Shown one piece after another: positions 17,663-24,968 of a stretch of 64,000 nt of DNA. Position 1 is the stretch's first letter; the number at the start of each line of letters is the position of its first letter. The notes under the pieces are model-generated. The model was given only the letters and a program-made list of their open reading frames with translations. It was not told the origin of the DNA and ran no database searches. The position numbers and the translations under genes were made by a program. Source of the stretch: Aneurinibacillus tyrosinisolvens (lineage in GTDB: Bacteria > Bacillota > Bacilli > Aneurinibacillales > Aneurinibacillaceae); the NCBI RefSeq assembly GCF_001015055.1, contig NZ_BBWZ01000011.1:89231-153230 (forward strand), in the 5' to 3' direction.

Positions 17663-18649
17663 ATGAACAGAGGAACACCGGAGACACGGAAAATCATCAT
17701 TATAAATACAGGCGGAACGATTGCGATGGAAACGGACGATGCAACAGACTCCGTTAAACCGGGAGAAGAACATCCTCTTCATACGATCGAACCGCAATTA
17801 AAACAGTATGCTCTAGTTAAAATGGTCGATTTATTTAATGTGCCCAGCCCTCACATGACGCCTGAAATGATGCTTGTCCTCTCGCAAAGAATTGCCCAAT
17901 ATGCGGCAGATTCTAACATTACCGGCATTGTCGTAACACACGGGACAGACACACTGGAAGAAACCGCTTATTTTCTCGATCTTACCCTTGCCACAGAAAA
18001 ACCCGTCGTAGTAACTGGAGCGATGCGCTCGAGCAACGAACTTGGGGCGGACGGCCCTGTAAATCTCGTGCAATCCGTCAGGGTAGCAAGCGATGAGGAA
18101 AGCCGTGGCAGAGGCGTGCTCGTTGTTTTTAACGATGAAATCCATGCCGCGCGCCACGTCACGAAAACCCATACAAGCAACGTGGCTACCTTTCAATCAC
18201 CCCAGCACGGAGCCGTCGGGCTCGTAGCGAAGAAGAGCATCTTCTATACCCAGCCTGCCGTCCGGACACCCGTTTACAATGTTTCCAAAGCGGAAAAGGT
18301 CGTCCCGCTTGTTAAGATGGTGACAGGAATGGACGCCCGGTGGCTGCAGTTTTTACTTGAACAGCCGATCGACGGACTCGTTCTGGAGGCATTCGGTGCC
18401 GGGAACGTTCCGCCTTCTATTTTACCGGTACTAACCGCTTTGACTAGAAGGGAAATCCCGATCGTGATGGTTTCGCGCTGCTACAACGGATACGTGCAGG
18501 ATTTATATGGCTATGAAGGCGGGGGCGCCCAGCTGAAACGAATGGGCATTATTTTCTGCAATGGCCTAAACGGCCAGAAGGCGCGGATTAAACTTCTTGC
18601 AGCGCTTGAGCAGGAGCAGAACCCGCATGAGCTTGCCAGCCATTTTTAA
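17663..18649 (+). CDS. ansA: L-asparaginase, type I
   Basis: Hydrolyses asparagine to aspartate and ammonia. The 328-residue protein has the first catalytic Thr in NTGGTIAM near the N-terminus and the second active-site motif THGTDTLEETAYF near residue 95, plus VVVTGAMR. The ATG at 17663 follows GGAGGAAAAA; the start at 17588 would add an unrelated tail. Plus strand, divergent from prsW with a 126-base shared promoter region. Confidence 0.94.
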   Translation: MNRGTPETRKIIIINTGGTIAMETDDATDSVKPGEEHPLHTIEPQLKQYALVKMVDLFNVPSPHMTPEMMLVLSQRIAQYAADSNITGIVVTHGTDTLEETAYFLDLTLATEKPVVVTGAMRSSNELGADGPVNLVQSVRVASDEESRGRGVLVVFNDEIHAARHVTKTHTSNVATFQSPQHGAVGLVAKKSIFYTQPAVRTPVYNVSKAEKVVPLVKMVTGMDARWLQFLLEQPIDGLVLEAFGAGNVPPSILPVLTALTRREIPIVMVSRCYNGYVQDLYGYEGGGAQLKRMGIIFCNGLNGQKARIKLLAALEQEQNPHELASHF

Positions 18650-18658
18650 AAAACAAAT

Positions 18659-18696
18659 AAGGTGAGAGTGCCAGGAATTGCCCGCATCCTCACCTC
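18659..18696 (-). terminator. Terminator between ansA and ypdA
   Basis: AGGTGAG and CTCACCT arms flank a 22-base loop between two converging genes. The T-rich flank is better on the minus strand (after ypdA), but the element could serve ansA too. Confidence 0.65.
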
Positions 18697-18701
18697 TTAT
18701 A

Positions 18702-19682
18702 TCAGCTTCGCTTACCGGCAATGTGGCTCGCGATGAATCGTCCATGCATTCGTCCCGTTTCAATGAATACTTCGTTGGCGTTTCTTCCGGAGGCAATTAC
18801 GCCTGCGATGTAGATGCCGGGAGAAGAGGTTTCCATCGTATCCGGATTAAACAACGGGATTTCTTGATCGTCTCCCCGGAAAGCTACGCCAGCCTCACGC
18901 AGCATGCTTCGATCCGGACGAAATCCGGTCAGAGCGAGGACGAAGTCATTGTCCAATTGCTCTTCTGCACCATCTGTGGATACGATAATCGCTGACTCCG
19001 AAATGCTCGTGACACGGGAGCGAAACCGCATCGTGATAAGGCCTTTATTAACCATACTTTCAAATACCGGACGAACCCACGGTTTAATGCTTGGCGAGTA
19101 AGTTTCTCCCCGATACACGACGGTCACATCGGCTCCGGCCCGCAGCAGCTCCATCGCCGCGTCAATCGCTGAGTTACTACCGCCAATGACAGCCACCTTC
19201 GTCCCTGTATAAGGATGGGCTTCACGAAAATAATGCGTAACCTTCGGCAGCTGCTCGCCGGGAATGCCGAGCAGGTTCGGATAATCGAAATACCCGGTTG
19301 CCACTATGACATATTTCGTGGTTACGGTGCTTATGTGTTTAAATCGATCTTGCACGGTTAGTGCATACGTCCCGTCAGGCTGCGCCTCTATCGCGATTAC
19401 CTCATGGTAGGGACGAATATGGAGTCCGCTCCGGTTTGCCACATTTCGATAGTATGTTAACGCTTCTGCCCTTGTCGGTTTTTCATTGGGCGTGGAAAAA
19501 GGATAATTCCCAATCTCAAGCAGCTCTGCAGTACTGAAAAATTGCAGGTTCGCCGGGTATAAATAAATCGAGTGAACCACCGATTCCTTTTCGATGATAA
19601 GAGGCTCGATACCGATTTTTTGCAGTTCTAGCGCGGCGGATAATCCGCAAGGGCCCGCGCCAATAATGACAGCTTCTTCCAA
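18702..19682 (-). CDS. ypdA: YpdA-type bacillithiol disulfide reductase
   Basis: Flavoprotein of the pyridine-nucleotide disulfide oxidoreductase type; YpdA (Bdr) homologues reduce bacillithiol disulfide with NADPH. The 326-residue protein shows the FAD-binding IIGAGPCGLSAALEL at the N-terminus, with Cys in the family-specific GPCG motif, and the NADPH motif VIGGSNSAIDAA near residue 170. It sits between ansA and the glutamate dehydrogenase gene as in Bacillus subtilis. Confidence 0.92.
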   Translation of the reverse strand: MEEAVIIGAGPCGLSAALELQKIGIEPLIIEKESVVHSIYLYPANLQFFSTAELLEIGNYPFSTPNEKPTRAEALTYYRNVANRSGLHIRPYHEVIAIEAQPDGTYALTVQDRFKHISTVTTKYVIVATGYFDYPNLLGIPGEQLPKVTHYFREAHPYTGTKVAVIGGSNSAIDAAMELLRAGADVTVVYRGETYSPSIKPWVRPVFESMVNKGLITMRFRSRVTSISESAIIVSTDGAEEQLDNDFVLALTGFRPDRSMLREAGVAFRGDDQEIPLFNPDTMETSSPGIYIAGVIASGRNANEVFIETGRMHGRFIASHIAGKRS

Positions 19683-19752
19683 GTCAAATCACCTCTTAGC
19701 AATAGCTTATGTTAGGACGAGCAAAACAACAGTACTATAATAGCATACAATG

Positions 19753-19787
19753 CAAAAAAACCTCCACATGATTGCAGAGGATTTTTT
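19753..19787 (-). terminator. Terminator after gudB
   Basis: CCTC and GAGG arms around a 12-base loop, extended by A/T pairing, followed on the minus strand by TTTTTTT. A short TTCCG tandem (19791-19812) lies between it and the gudB stop. Confidence 0.7.
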
Positions 19788-19810
19788 GTGTTCCGTTCCG
19801 TTCCGTTTCG

Positions 19811-21106
19811 TTATACCCAGCCGCGGAACTGGCTTGCTTCCGCCATCTTGCGCACCCCGACCATATAGGCGGCAAGCCTCATATTCACTTTGCGTGAAAC
19901 ATGCACGTTATATACGTTGTCGAAAGCGCGGACAAGCACCTCACGCAGCCTGTTCTCCACTTCTTCTTCTGTCCAGTAGTATCCCTGGTTATTCTGTACC
20001 CATTCGAAATAAGAAACCGTTACACCGCCGGAGCTGGCCAGTACGTCCGGCACCAGAAGAATTCCGCGTTCTGTCAAAATTTTCGTCGCTTCCAGCGTTG
20101 TTGGTCCATTCGCAGCCTCAACAACAATGCCCGCCTTGATGTTATGAGCATTGGATGCCGTAATCTGGTTTTCAATCGCGGCCGGGACAAGGATATCACA
20201 GTCTAATTCAAACAATTCTTTATTGGAGATTGTATTGTTAAACAGTTTCGTAACCGTACCGAAAGAATCTCGGCGGTCGAGTAAATATTCAATATCCAGC
20301 CCATCTTCATCGTAGAGCGCACCATAAGCGTCCGAGATGGCGATCACTTTAGCGCCTGCATCATGCATGAACTTCGCCAGGAAGCTTCCTGCATTTCCGA
20401 AGCCCTGCACGACAACGCGGGCGCCCTTTAGTTCAATTCCCTTCCTCTTCGCCGCTTCCTCGATGCAGATCGTTACACCTTTGGCTGTGGCCGTTTCCCT
20501 TCCCTGGGAGCCGCCTAGCACGATCGGTTTTCCTGTAATGAAACCCGGTGAATCAAATTCACGAATCCGGCTGTATTCATCCATCATCCACGCCATGATT
20601 TGCGAGTTCGTAAACACATCCGGTGCTGGAATGTCTTTTGTAGGACCCACAAGCTGGCTGATTGCGCGTACATAACCGCGGCTTAGCCTCTCCAATTCAC
20701 GGAAAGACATTTCGCGCGGATCGCAAATAATCCCGCCTTTTCCGCCGCCGTAGGGGAGGTCTGCAATGCCGCATTTTAGACTCATCCAAATGGAAAGTGC
20801 TTTCACCTCATCCTCTGTTACCTCCGGATGGAAGCGAACGCCGCCTTTGGTCGGACCAACCGCGTCATTATGCTGCGCACGATAGCCGGTAAACACTTTT
20901 GTGTCCCCGTTGTCCATACGGATTGGAATGCGAACAGTCAGAATACGCATTGGTTCTTTAAGCAGTTCATACATTTCCGCCGGATAGCCCATCTTGTTCA
21001 GCGCTTCCCCAATTACAGTCTGTGTAGATTGGAGGACGTTTAAATTTTCTTGCTGTTCTGCATTCCCATCTGCAGAAGAAGCCACTTGCTTATCTATTTC
21101 TCCCAT
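19811..21106 (-). CDS. gudB: Glutamate dehydrogenase, NAD-specific
   Basis: Oxidative deamination of glutamate to 2-oxoglutarate. The 431-residue protein (from the ATG at 21106, preceded by GAGGTGG) contains the PYGGGKGGI substrate/catalytic Lys region, AKGVTICIEEA and the nucleotide motif VVQGFGNAGS. The 21145 start lacks a ribosome binding site. Located next to ypdA as gudB is in Bacillus subtilis; rocG is the close paralogue and cannot be excluded by sequence alone. The reading frame is intact, without the small duplication known in cryptic gudB. Confidence 0.93.
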   Translation of the reverse strand: MGEIDKQVASSADGNAEQQENLNVLQSTQTVIGEALNKMGYPAEMYELLKEPMRILTVRIPIRMDNGDTKVFTGYRAQHNDAVGPTKGGVRFHPEVTEDEVKALSIWMSLKCGIADLPYGGGKGGIICDPREMSFRELERLSRGYVRAISQLVGPTKDIPAPDVFTNSQIMAWMMDEYSRIREFDSPGFITGKPIVLGGSQGRETATAKGVTICIEEAAKRKGIELKGARVVVQGFGNAGSFLAKFMHDAGAKVIAISDAYGALYDEDGLDIEYLLDRRDSFGTVTKLFNNTISNKELFELDCDILVPAAIENQITASNAHNIKAGIVVEAANGPTTLEATKILTERGILLVPDVLASSGGVTVSYFEWVQNNQGYYWTEEEVENRLREVLVRAFDNVYNVHVSRKVNMRLAAYMVGVRKMAEASQFRGWV

Positions 21107-21165
21107 GTTTACCACCTCAAAAGTTATCTCATAAAATAAGACCATAGAAAGTATAACTCTTTCAT

Positions 21166-22683
21166 TTACGTTTTGGAAGGTACAAAACTTGCTTTTTCCT
21201 TATCGAAAACAAAAGGAATTTCTCCAAGTGAACCGTACCGGTTCTTGTATACACATATGTTAATGTTTTCTTTGCCCTGTTCTGCCTTCTTCTGGTCCTT
21301 CTCCAGCATGAGGATAACATCAAGGGAGGCTTCTACTGTCGGCGACAAATCTTTGGCGTTCCCCTGCTCAATAGGGGCAGATACAACGACCGGGATGTCC
21401 CACTTCCTTGACCATTGATGGAGAAGGTAAGCGACGACCGACAAGTTTCCCGGTGTTAGTCTTCCCTCTTTGTCACGAATCGGAACGCGCTGAATGTGAT
21501 CGATGAAAATAACCGGCTCCTTTCCAAGTGACTGTGTGATCTGTTCAACACTTTCCTCAATATCCTGCAGTGAAGTATCCACTTTGCCTTCGATCGTAAA
21601 CAGGCAGTTTGCGATTTTTTTATACTCCTGGTTGGCCGCCTGAATCTGTTCGGGGTCAACGTGGCCGATGAGAACCTCCTCAGGGGACACCTGAAGATAA
21701 CGCGCCATAGAGCGGGCCCAGAGCTCGAACGTTGTCATATCCCATGTTACATATACAACCGGAATTTCCTGCTCTGCGATTTGATCTGCGATCTGGCGCA
21801 TCAGGGTGGATTTGCCGCTTGAGACATACCCCAGTATCATGTAAAGCCCGCCGCGCAGGCCTCCTAGCAGTTGTTTGTCCAGCGGTGCAAATCCCGTGCG
21901 AATTCCGTTCACCTCATCCTTATGCCGGAGGCAGTATTCCTCCATAAAAACTGCCAGATTTTTTGCATCGGATGCAATCGGTTCTTTTATTTTTTCTTCC
22001 ACCGTTTCGCGAAGCAGTTCAACAAACTTCTTCTTCGGTTCTTTAGCCTCCGTGAAAAGAGCATTTACATTTCGAATCCCCTCGGGAAGATAAAGAACAT
22101 ATACTTCTGTAGCTTTACCTGCAAGCATGTCATATATGTGCTTACTCTCTCTTCGGCTGGACTCATCATTCGGATAGCATATAAACACGCGTTTGTTCTT
22201 CAAAAGATCTGCATGCATTTCCCGGAACACATTGTATTCAGGAACACAAACAGCAGGGATGTCCGCCTGCTCAAGCGTAAGCACATCAAAAATATCTCTG
22301 CACAGCATGATTTCTTCTTCATCTTCGAGTATTTTCTGATTGAAAAAGCTATCATTCTTTCCAAGCAATGTCTTATTTTTCGGTTTTACTTCATGAATAG
22401 GCTGCCCAATTAAATCGACAACCGTACCCCTCGTATCATACATCGGAAAGACAAGGCAATTCATAAAATACCCGCCCAGCTTTCCCTGGTTCGCACTAAA
22501 GCCGATTTGCGAACTTTCAAACCCTATATGATATTTCTCGGCCGTTTCCATCTCAATCCCTTTTCTCTTCAGAAAGTTAATCGCGTGTGGCGAAAGGTGC
22601 TCTTCATAATAAGTGACAAGCGTTTCCAGGTCCTCTTCTGATATCGGCTGTGGGATGACAAGTTCTTCTTCTTGGTCTGGCAC
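21166..22683 (-). CDS. DnaB-type ATPase fused to a degenerate DnaG-like primase domain
   Basis: A 505-residue protein in two halves. Residues 30-190 resemble the DnaG catalytic core: INFLKRKGIEMETAEKYHIGF, LVFPMYDTRGTVVDLIGQP and FFNQKIL match the DnaG segments before its toprim fold. The toprim acidic residues are mostly lost: the EGYxD position reads RDIFD and the FDGD position reads YPND. Residues 255-505 form a RecA-like helicase domain with Walker A GYVSSGKST (285-293) and Walker B VIFIDH (391-396). GTG start after GGGAG. Probably a DNA helicase or replication/repair ATPase without primase activity; the biological role is unknown. No DnaG zinc finger is present. Confidence 0.7.
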   Translation of the reverse strand: MPDQEEELVIPQPISEEDLETLVTYYEEHLSPHAINFLKRKGIEMETAEKYHIGFESSQIGFSANQGKLGGYFMNCLVFPMYDTRGTVVDLIGQPIHEVKPKNKTLLGKNDSFFNQKILEDEEEIMLCRDIFDVLTLEQADIPAVCVPEYNVFREMHADLLKNKRVFICYPNDESSRRESKHIYDMLAGKATEVYVLYLPEGIRNVNALFTEAKEPKKKFVELLRETVEEKIKEPIASDAKNLAVFMEEYCLRHKDEVNGIRTGFAPLDKQLLGGLRGGLYMILGYVSSGKSTLMRQIADQIAEQEIPVVYVTWDMTTFELWARSMARYLQVSPEEVLIGHVDPEQIQAANQEYKKIANCLFTIEGKVDTSLQDIEESVEQITQSLGKEPVIFIDHIQRVPIRDKEGRLTPGNLSVVAYLLHQWSRKWDIPVVVSAPIEQGNAKDLSPTVEASLDVILMLEKDQKKAEQGKENINICVYKNRYGSLGEIPFVFDKEKASFVPSKT

Positions 22684-23113
22684 ATGTTACACTCCCTTCG
22701 TAATTCCTAGTGCGTCCGTTTCACCCAGCATGTTCACCATCCTTACGCTAGATCGTGAGTGTTATGAACAGGAGACGTATGCGCTATTTATACTCCCTAC
22801 CACATATTCAATATGTAAAACGGTAAAACCTTTCCAGATCTTCACCACAAAAAAGGAAAAAAGAAAGTTCATTCCACTTGCCTTTCCCTTCCGCGAGGAA
22901 GGAAGAACTGTCCGCTCCACCTCCTGCGAGCAGCGCCCACCAAACATCTGGGTAGTTCGGGGCGGGAGACAATGGTGGGCTTCTTCTGCTCTCCGGGAGG
23001 CTCCGCTGGGTCAGGAAGGCCGGTCAGCATGGACTGCCCTTCCTTTTTTCTAACGTTTTTGACCTTGCGGTCTTTTTTTCTACTACTTTAAAGCAACATA
23101 TACTCTTTAATAA
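22684..23113. other. Long intergenic region upstream of the DnaB-like gene
   Basis: About 430 bases without a convincing ORF. The right part holds a GC-rich, strongly folding segment (22897-23045, described separately) and a short GACC-TTGC-GGTC hairpin followed by seven T at 23051-23069 on the plus strand. The left 200 bases are AT-rich and presumably carry the minus-strand promoter of the DnaB-like gene. Confidence 0.5.
22897..23045 (+). ncRNA. Candidate structured RNA, family unknown
   Basis: A GC-rich element in an AT-rich gap. Nested complementary arms give a rod: GGAAG...CTTCC with CTGTCC...GGACTG at the ends, CCTCC...GGGAGG, GAGCAG...CTGCTC and GCCCACCA...TGGTGGGC. A side hairpin GCTGG...TCAGC lies on the 3' side. 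The plus strand is favoured because the closing stem ends directly in TTTTTT and a second hairpin with a T-run follows. The layout (closing stem, bulged middle, long terminal arm) recalls 6S RNA, but I could not match 6S, SRP, RNase P or tmRNA sequence signatures. Confidence 0.45.
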
Positions 23114-23144
23114 CAAAAAAACACACAGCATGCTGTGTGTTTTG
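23114..23144 (-). terminator. Terminator after mecA-family gene
   Basis: A perfect palindrome, ACACACAGCA followed by its complement TGCTGTGTGT, is flanked by A- and T-runs on both sides. It lies 15-45 bases after the mecB stop. Confidence 0.85.
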
Positions 23145-23159
23145 TCTATGCAAGAGATA

Positions 23160-23756
23160 TTATGAAAAATAGCGGCAAAGAATCTGAACGGCATCTGTTG
23201 GCATAACGACGGTTCCATATTCCTGCAGAACATGCTTCGTCGTTGTCGATGCTTCCCCATATTCGGATAGAACGGCAATCAAATTCTCATACTGTTCTTT
23301 CTCCATATCGACTTCTTCAAATACGAGGTAATATCTGCCGTTGTACGAATAGGCGCTTCCTCCGTCCACAACTTTATCCTGAATACGATGAGCAAGCTCA
23401 ATCAGATGTTCAAAGTCCTGGAAAACGTAGACAACGTCGTCACTTTCTTCGAGCGTTACCTGCATTTCATATATATCATCATAATCCGCCTCATCAGTGA
23501 GATCGGCTAATTCTGTCTTGCCACGGGTTACGATAACGACCATCCCTTGAGCAGGAAGCGAGAAAACTTCCACTGCAACCGGTCCGCTCACGGTGAAGCC
23601 TACCTCATCATGGGCCTGATCCATCATGTCATTAAATAGCTCATGCACTTTAGGAATATCACGCCACATGTCATCTTTCTCGATGCCTCTCTCGACGAGA
23701 TCATCAAAAGTTAAAAAGATTCTTATTTTATCCTGACTTAGACGTTCAACGCGCAT
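23160..23756 (-). CDS. mecB: MecA-family adaptor protein (MecB/YpbH-like)
   Basis: Adaptor that delivers substrates to the ClpC ATPase. The 198-residue protein starts MRVERLSQDKIRIFLTFDDL, closely resembling YpbH, has the acidic linker (DLTDEADYDD) between N- and C-terminal domains, and ends in the conserved EYG..VMPTDAVQ pattern. Position next to gudB and the DnaB-like gene favours ypbH (mecB) over mecA. Confidence 0.85.
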   Translation of the reverse strand: MRVERLSQDKIRIFLTFDDLVERGIEKDDMWRDIPKVHELFNDMMDQAHDEVGFTVSGPVAVEVFSLPAQGMVVIVTRGKTELADLTDEADYDDIYEMQVTLEESDDVVYVFQDFEHLIELAHRIQDKVVDGGSAYSYNGRYYLVFEEVDMEKEQYENLIAVLSEYGEASTTTKHVLQEYGTVVMPTDAVQILCRYFS

Positions 23757-23928
23757 TAGGACCCCTCCCTCCGTAAATCCGGTGGTAGTATTAAAATACG
23801 TAATATAATCGTATTTTGTTCAAAAATATTTATATTTTTAATGATACCATGTTGCATGAGAATGGTACAAGATGCTCATATAAATATATTGCCATTGTTA
23901 CTTGTTCTACCACCTTTTTTTCATAAAG

Positions 23929-24044
23929 AAAACTTGGCTAGCGCCAAGCCATAGGCGCTGGCGATAGCCTTAGTTGCCCTTATGTAGATAAGAAAGTTAT
24001 ACTTTCTTATCTACCAAAAAACACCCGGCGCTAGCGAGTGTTTT
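23929..24044. mobile_element. MITE-like palindromic element at the 3' end of the (p)ppGpp synthetase gene
   Basis: The two ends carry imperfect inverted copies: AAAACTTGGCTAGCGCC on one side and AAAACACTCGCTAGCGCC read inward from the other. Inside is a perfect 14-bp palindrome with a 3-base loop (GTAGATAAGAAAGT and complement, 23983-24013) and a second GC-rich hairpin at 23934-23976. No transposase is present. The element overlaps the last 15 or so codons of the synthetase gene and supplies its stop codon. Identification as a MITE is inference from structure. Confidence 0.45.
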
Positions 24045-24830
24045 GAATTCTTGAATTTTGGCCTGGATCGTTCTTGACAGCTGGCGGAGCTCCCTTACGT
24101 CCCCCTGGGCCCGCATTTCCCGGAACCTGTTTTGAAATTGTGTCGCTTCAATGACAAAGCCCTGCTGGTATAAAATTTCAATCCCCTGCAAAATTCTCGA
24201 TACAATGTTGGATTTGTATTCAAACATCTGCTGGGCATCGCGAATCTCATCCCGTATCTCCGACATTTCCGTATCCAGTAAATATGCGGCTTCCGCTGCA
24301 GTCCGCAGACGCTCTTTAATGTCGTCCGGAATGTTTTTCTCATATTTATAGCTTAAGGAATGCTCAATGGTAGCCCAGAAATTCATTGCAAGCGTACGAA
24401 TCTGTATTTCCGCGAGAATTTCCTTTTCTCCAAGCGAGGTTTGTACAGGGTATTTAATAATCATATGGTGGCTGCGGTATCCGCTCGGTTTCTGATTGTT
24501 TATATAATCCTTTTCATATACAATCGTCATATCTTTTCCGTTTCGCTGGTGAATAAGCTCAACGACACGGTGGATATCCTGTACAAACTGGCACATGATT
24601 CGTATGCCCGTAATATCCTCCACTTCCTCCAGTCGGTCCATAGGGATATGTAATTTATTCGCCTTTTCCAGAAGGCTCGATATCTTCTTTATCCGGCCTG
24701 TAACAAATTCTATTGGTGAATATTCGTTTCTTTTCTTTAATTCTTTACGAATACTTCTAAATTTAACTTTCAATTCTTCAACCGCCTGCTCATAAGGGAT
24801 GAAGAATTGTTCCCAGCTTCTATCGTCCAC
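23997..24830 (-). CDS. relQ: Small alarmone synthetase, RelQ/SasB type
   Basis: Synthesises (p)ppGpp from ATP and GDP/GTP. The 277-residue protein matches RelQ/YjbM throughout the catalytic domain: EFVTGRIKKISS, ITGIRIMCQFVQDIHRV, SGYRSHHMI and EIQIRTLAMNFWATIEHSL. It is about 65 residues longer than the Bacillus subtilis protein; the last 15 residues (TLASAGCFLVDKKV region) are encoded by a MITE-like element that also contains a terminator-like hairpin. The start is GTG, with AGAAGGGGG about 12 bases upstream. Confidence 0.9.
   Translation of the reverse strand: MDDRSWEQFFIPYEQAVEELKVKFRSIRKELKKRNEYSPIEFVTGRIKKISSLLEKANKLHIPMDRLEEVEDITGIRIMCQFVQDIHRVVELIHQRNGKDMTIVYEKDYINNQKPSGYRSHHMIIKYPVQTSLGEKEILAEIQIRTLAMNFWATIEHSLSYKYEKNIPDDIKERLRTAAEAAYLLDTEMSEIRDEIRDAQQMFEYKSNIVSRILQGIEILYQQGFVIEATQFQNRFREMRAQGDVRELRQLSRTIQAKIQEFKTLASAGCFLVDKKV
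24016..24044 (-). terminator. Terminator-like hairpin inside the relQ coding sequence
   Basis: On the minus strand AAAACAC and GTGTTTT arms surround a GC-rich core (CGCTAGCG) and are followed by a TTTTTT run, all upstream of the relQ stop codon. If active it would cut the relQ mRNA before its stop codon. Confidence 0.45.
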
Positions 24831-24924
24831 CAGACATTTTGCCCCCTTCTTATAGCAGCATCCTTTTGTATTTTATCATATTCTATTTAAATTGAAATTG
24901 CGAATGCGAAGGGGCCTGAAGAAA

Positions 24925-24957
24925 GAGAAAAAGAACAGCACCAGGCGGGCTGTTCCT
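24925..24957 (-). terminator. Terminator after the oxidoreductase genes
   Basis: GAACAGC and GCTGTTC arms (24933-24939, 24949-24955) are followed by TTTTTCTC on the minus strand, 12-45 bases after the stop of the alpha/beta subunit gene. Confidence 0.85.
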
Positions 24958-24968
24958 TCCAAACTATT

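Noticed and set aside
19791..19812. TTCCG tandem repeats after gudB as a regulatory or phase-variable tract
   Set aside because: Only three exact units located at the very end of gudB and before the terminator; no effect on a start or promoter can be argued.
22897..23045. Identification of the structured element as 6S, SRP or RNase P RNA
   Set aside because: Overall shape resembles 6S, but I could not match conserved sequence blocks of any of these families, so only 'candidate RNA' is claimed.
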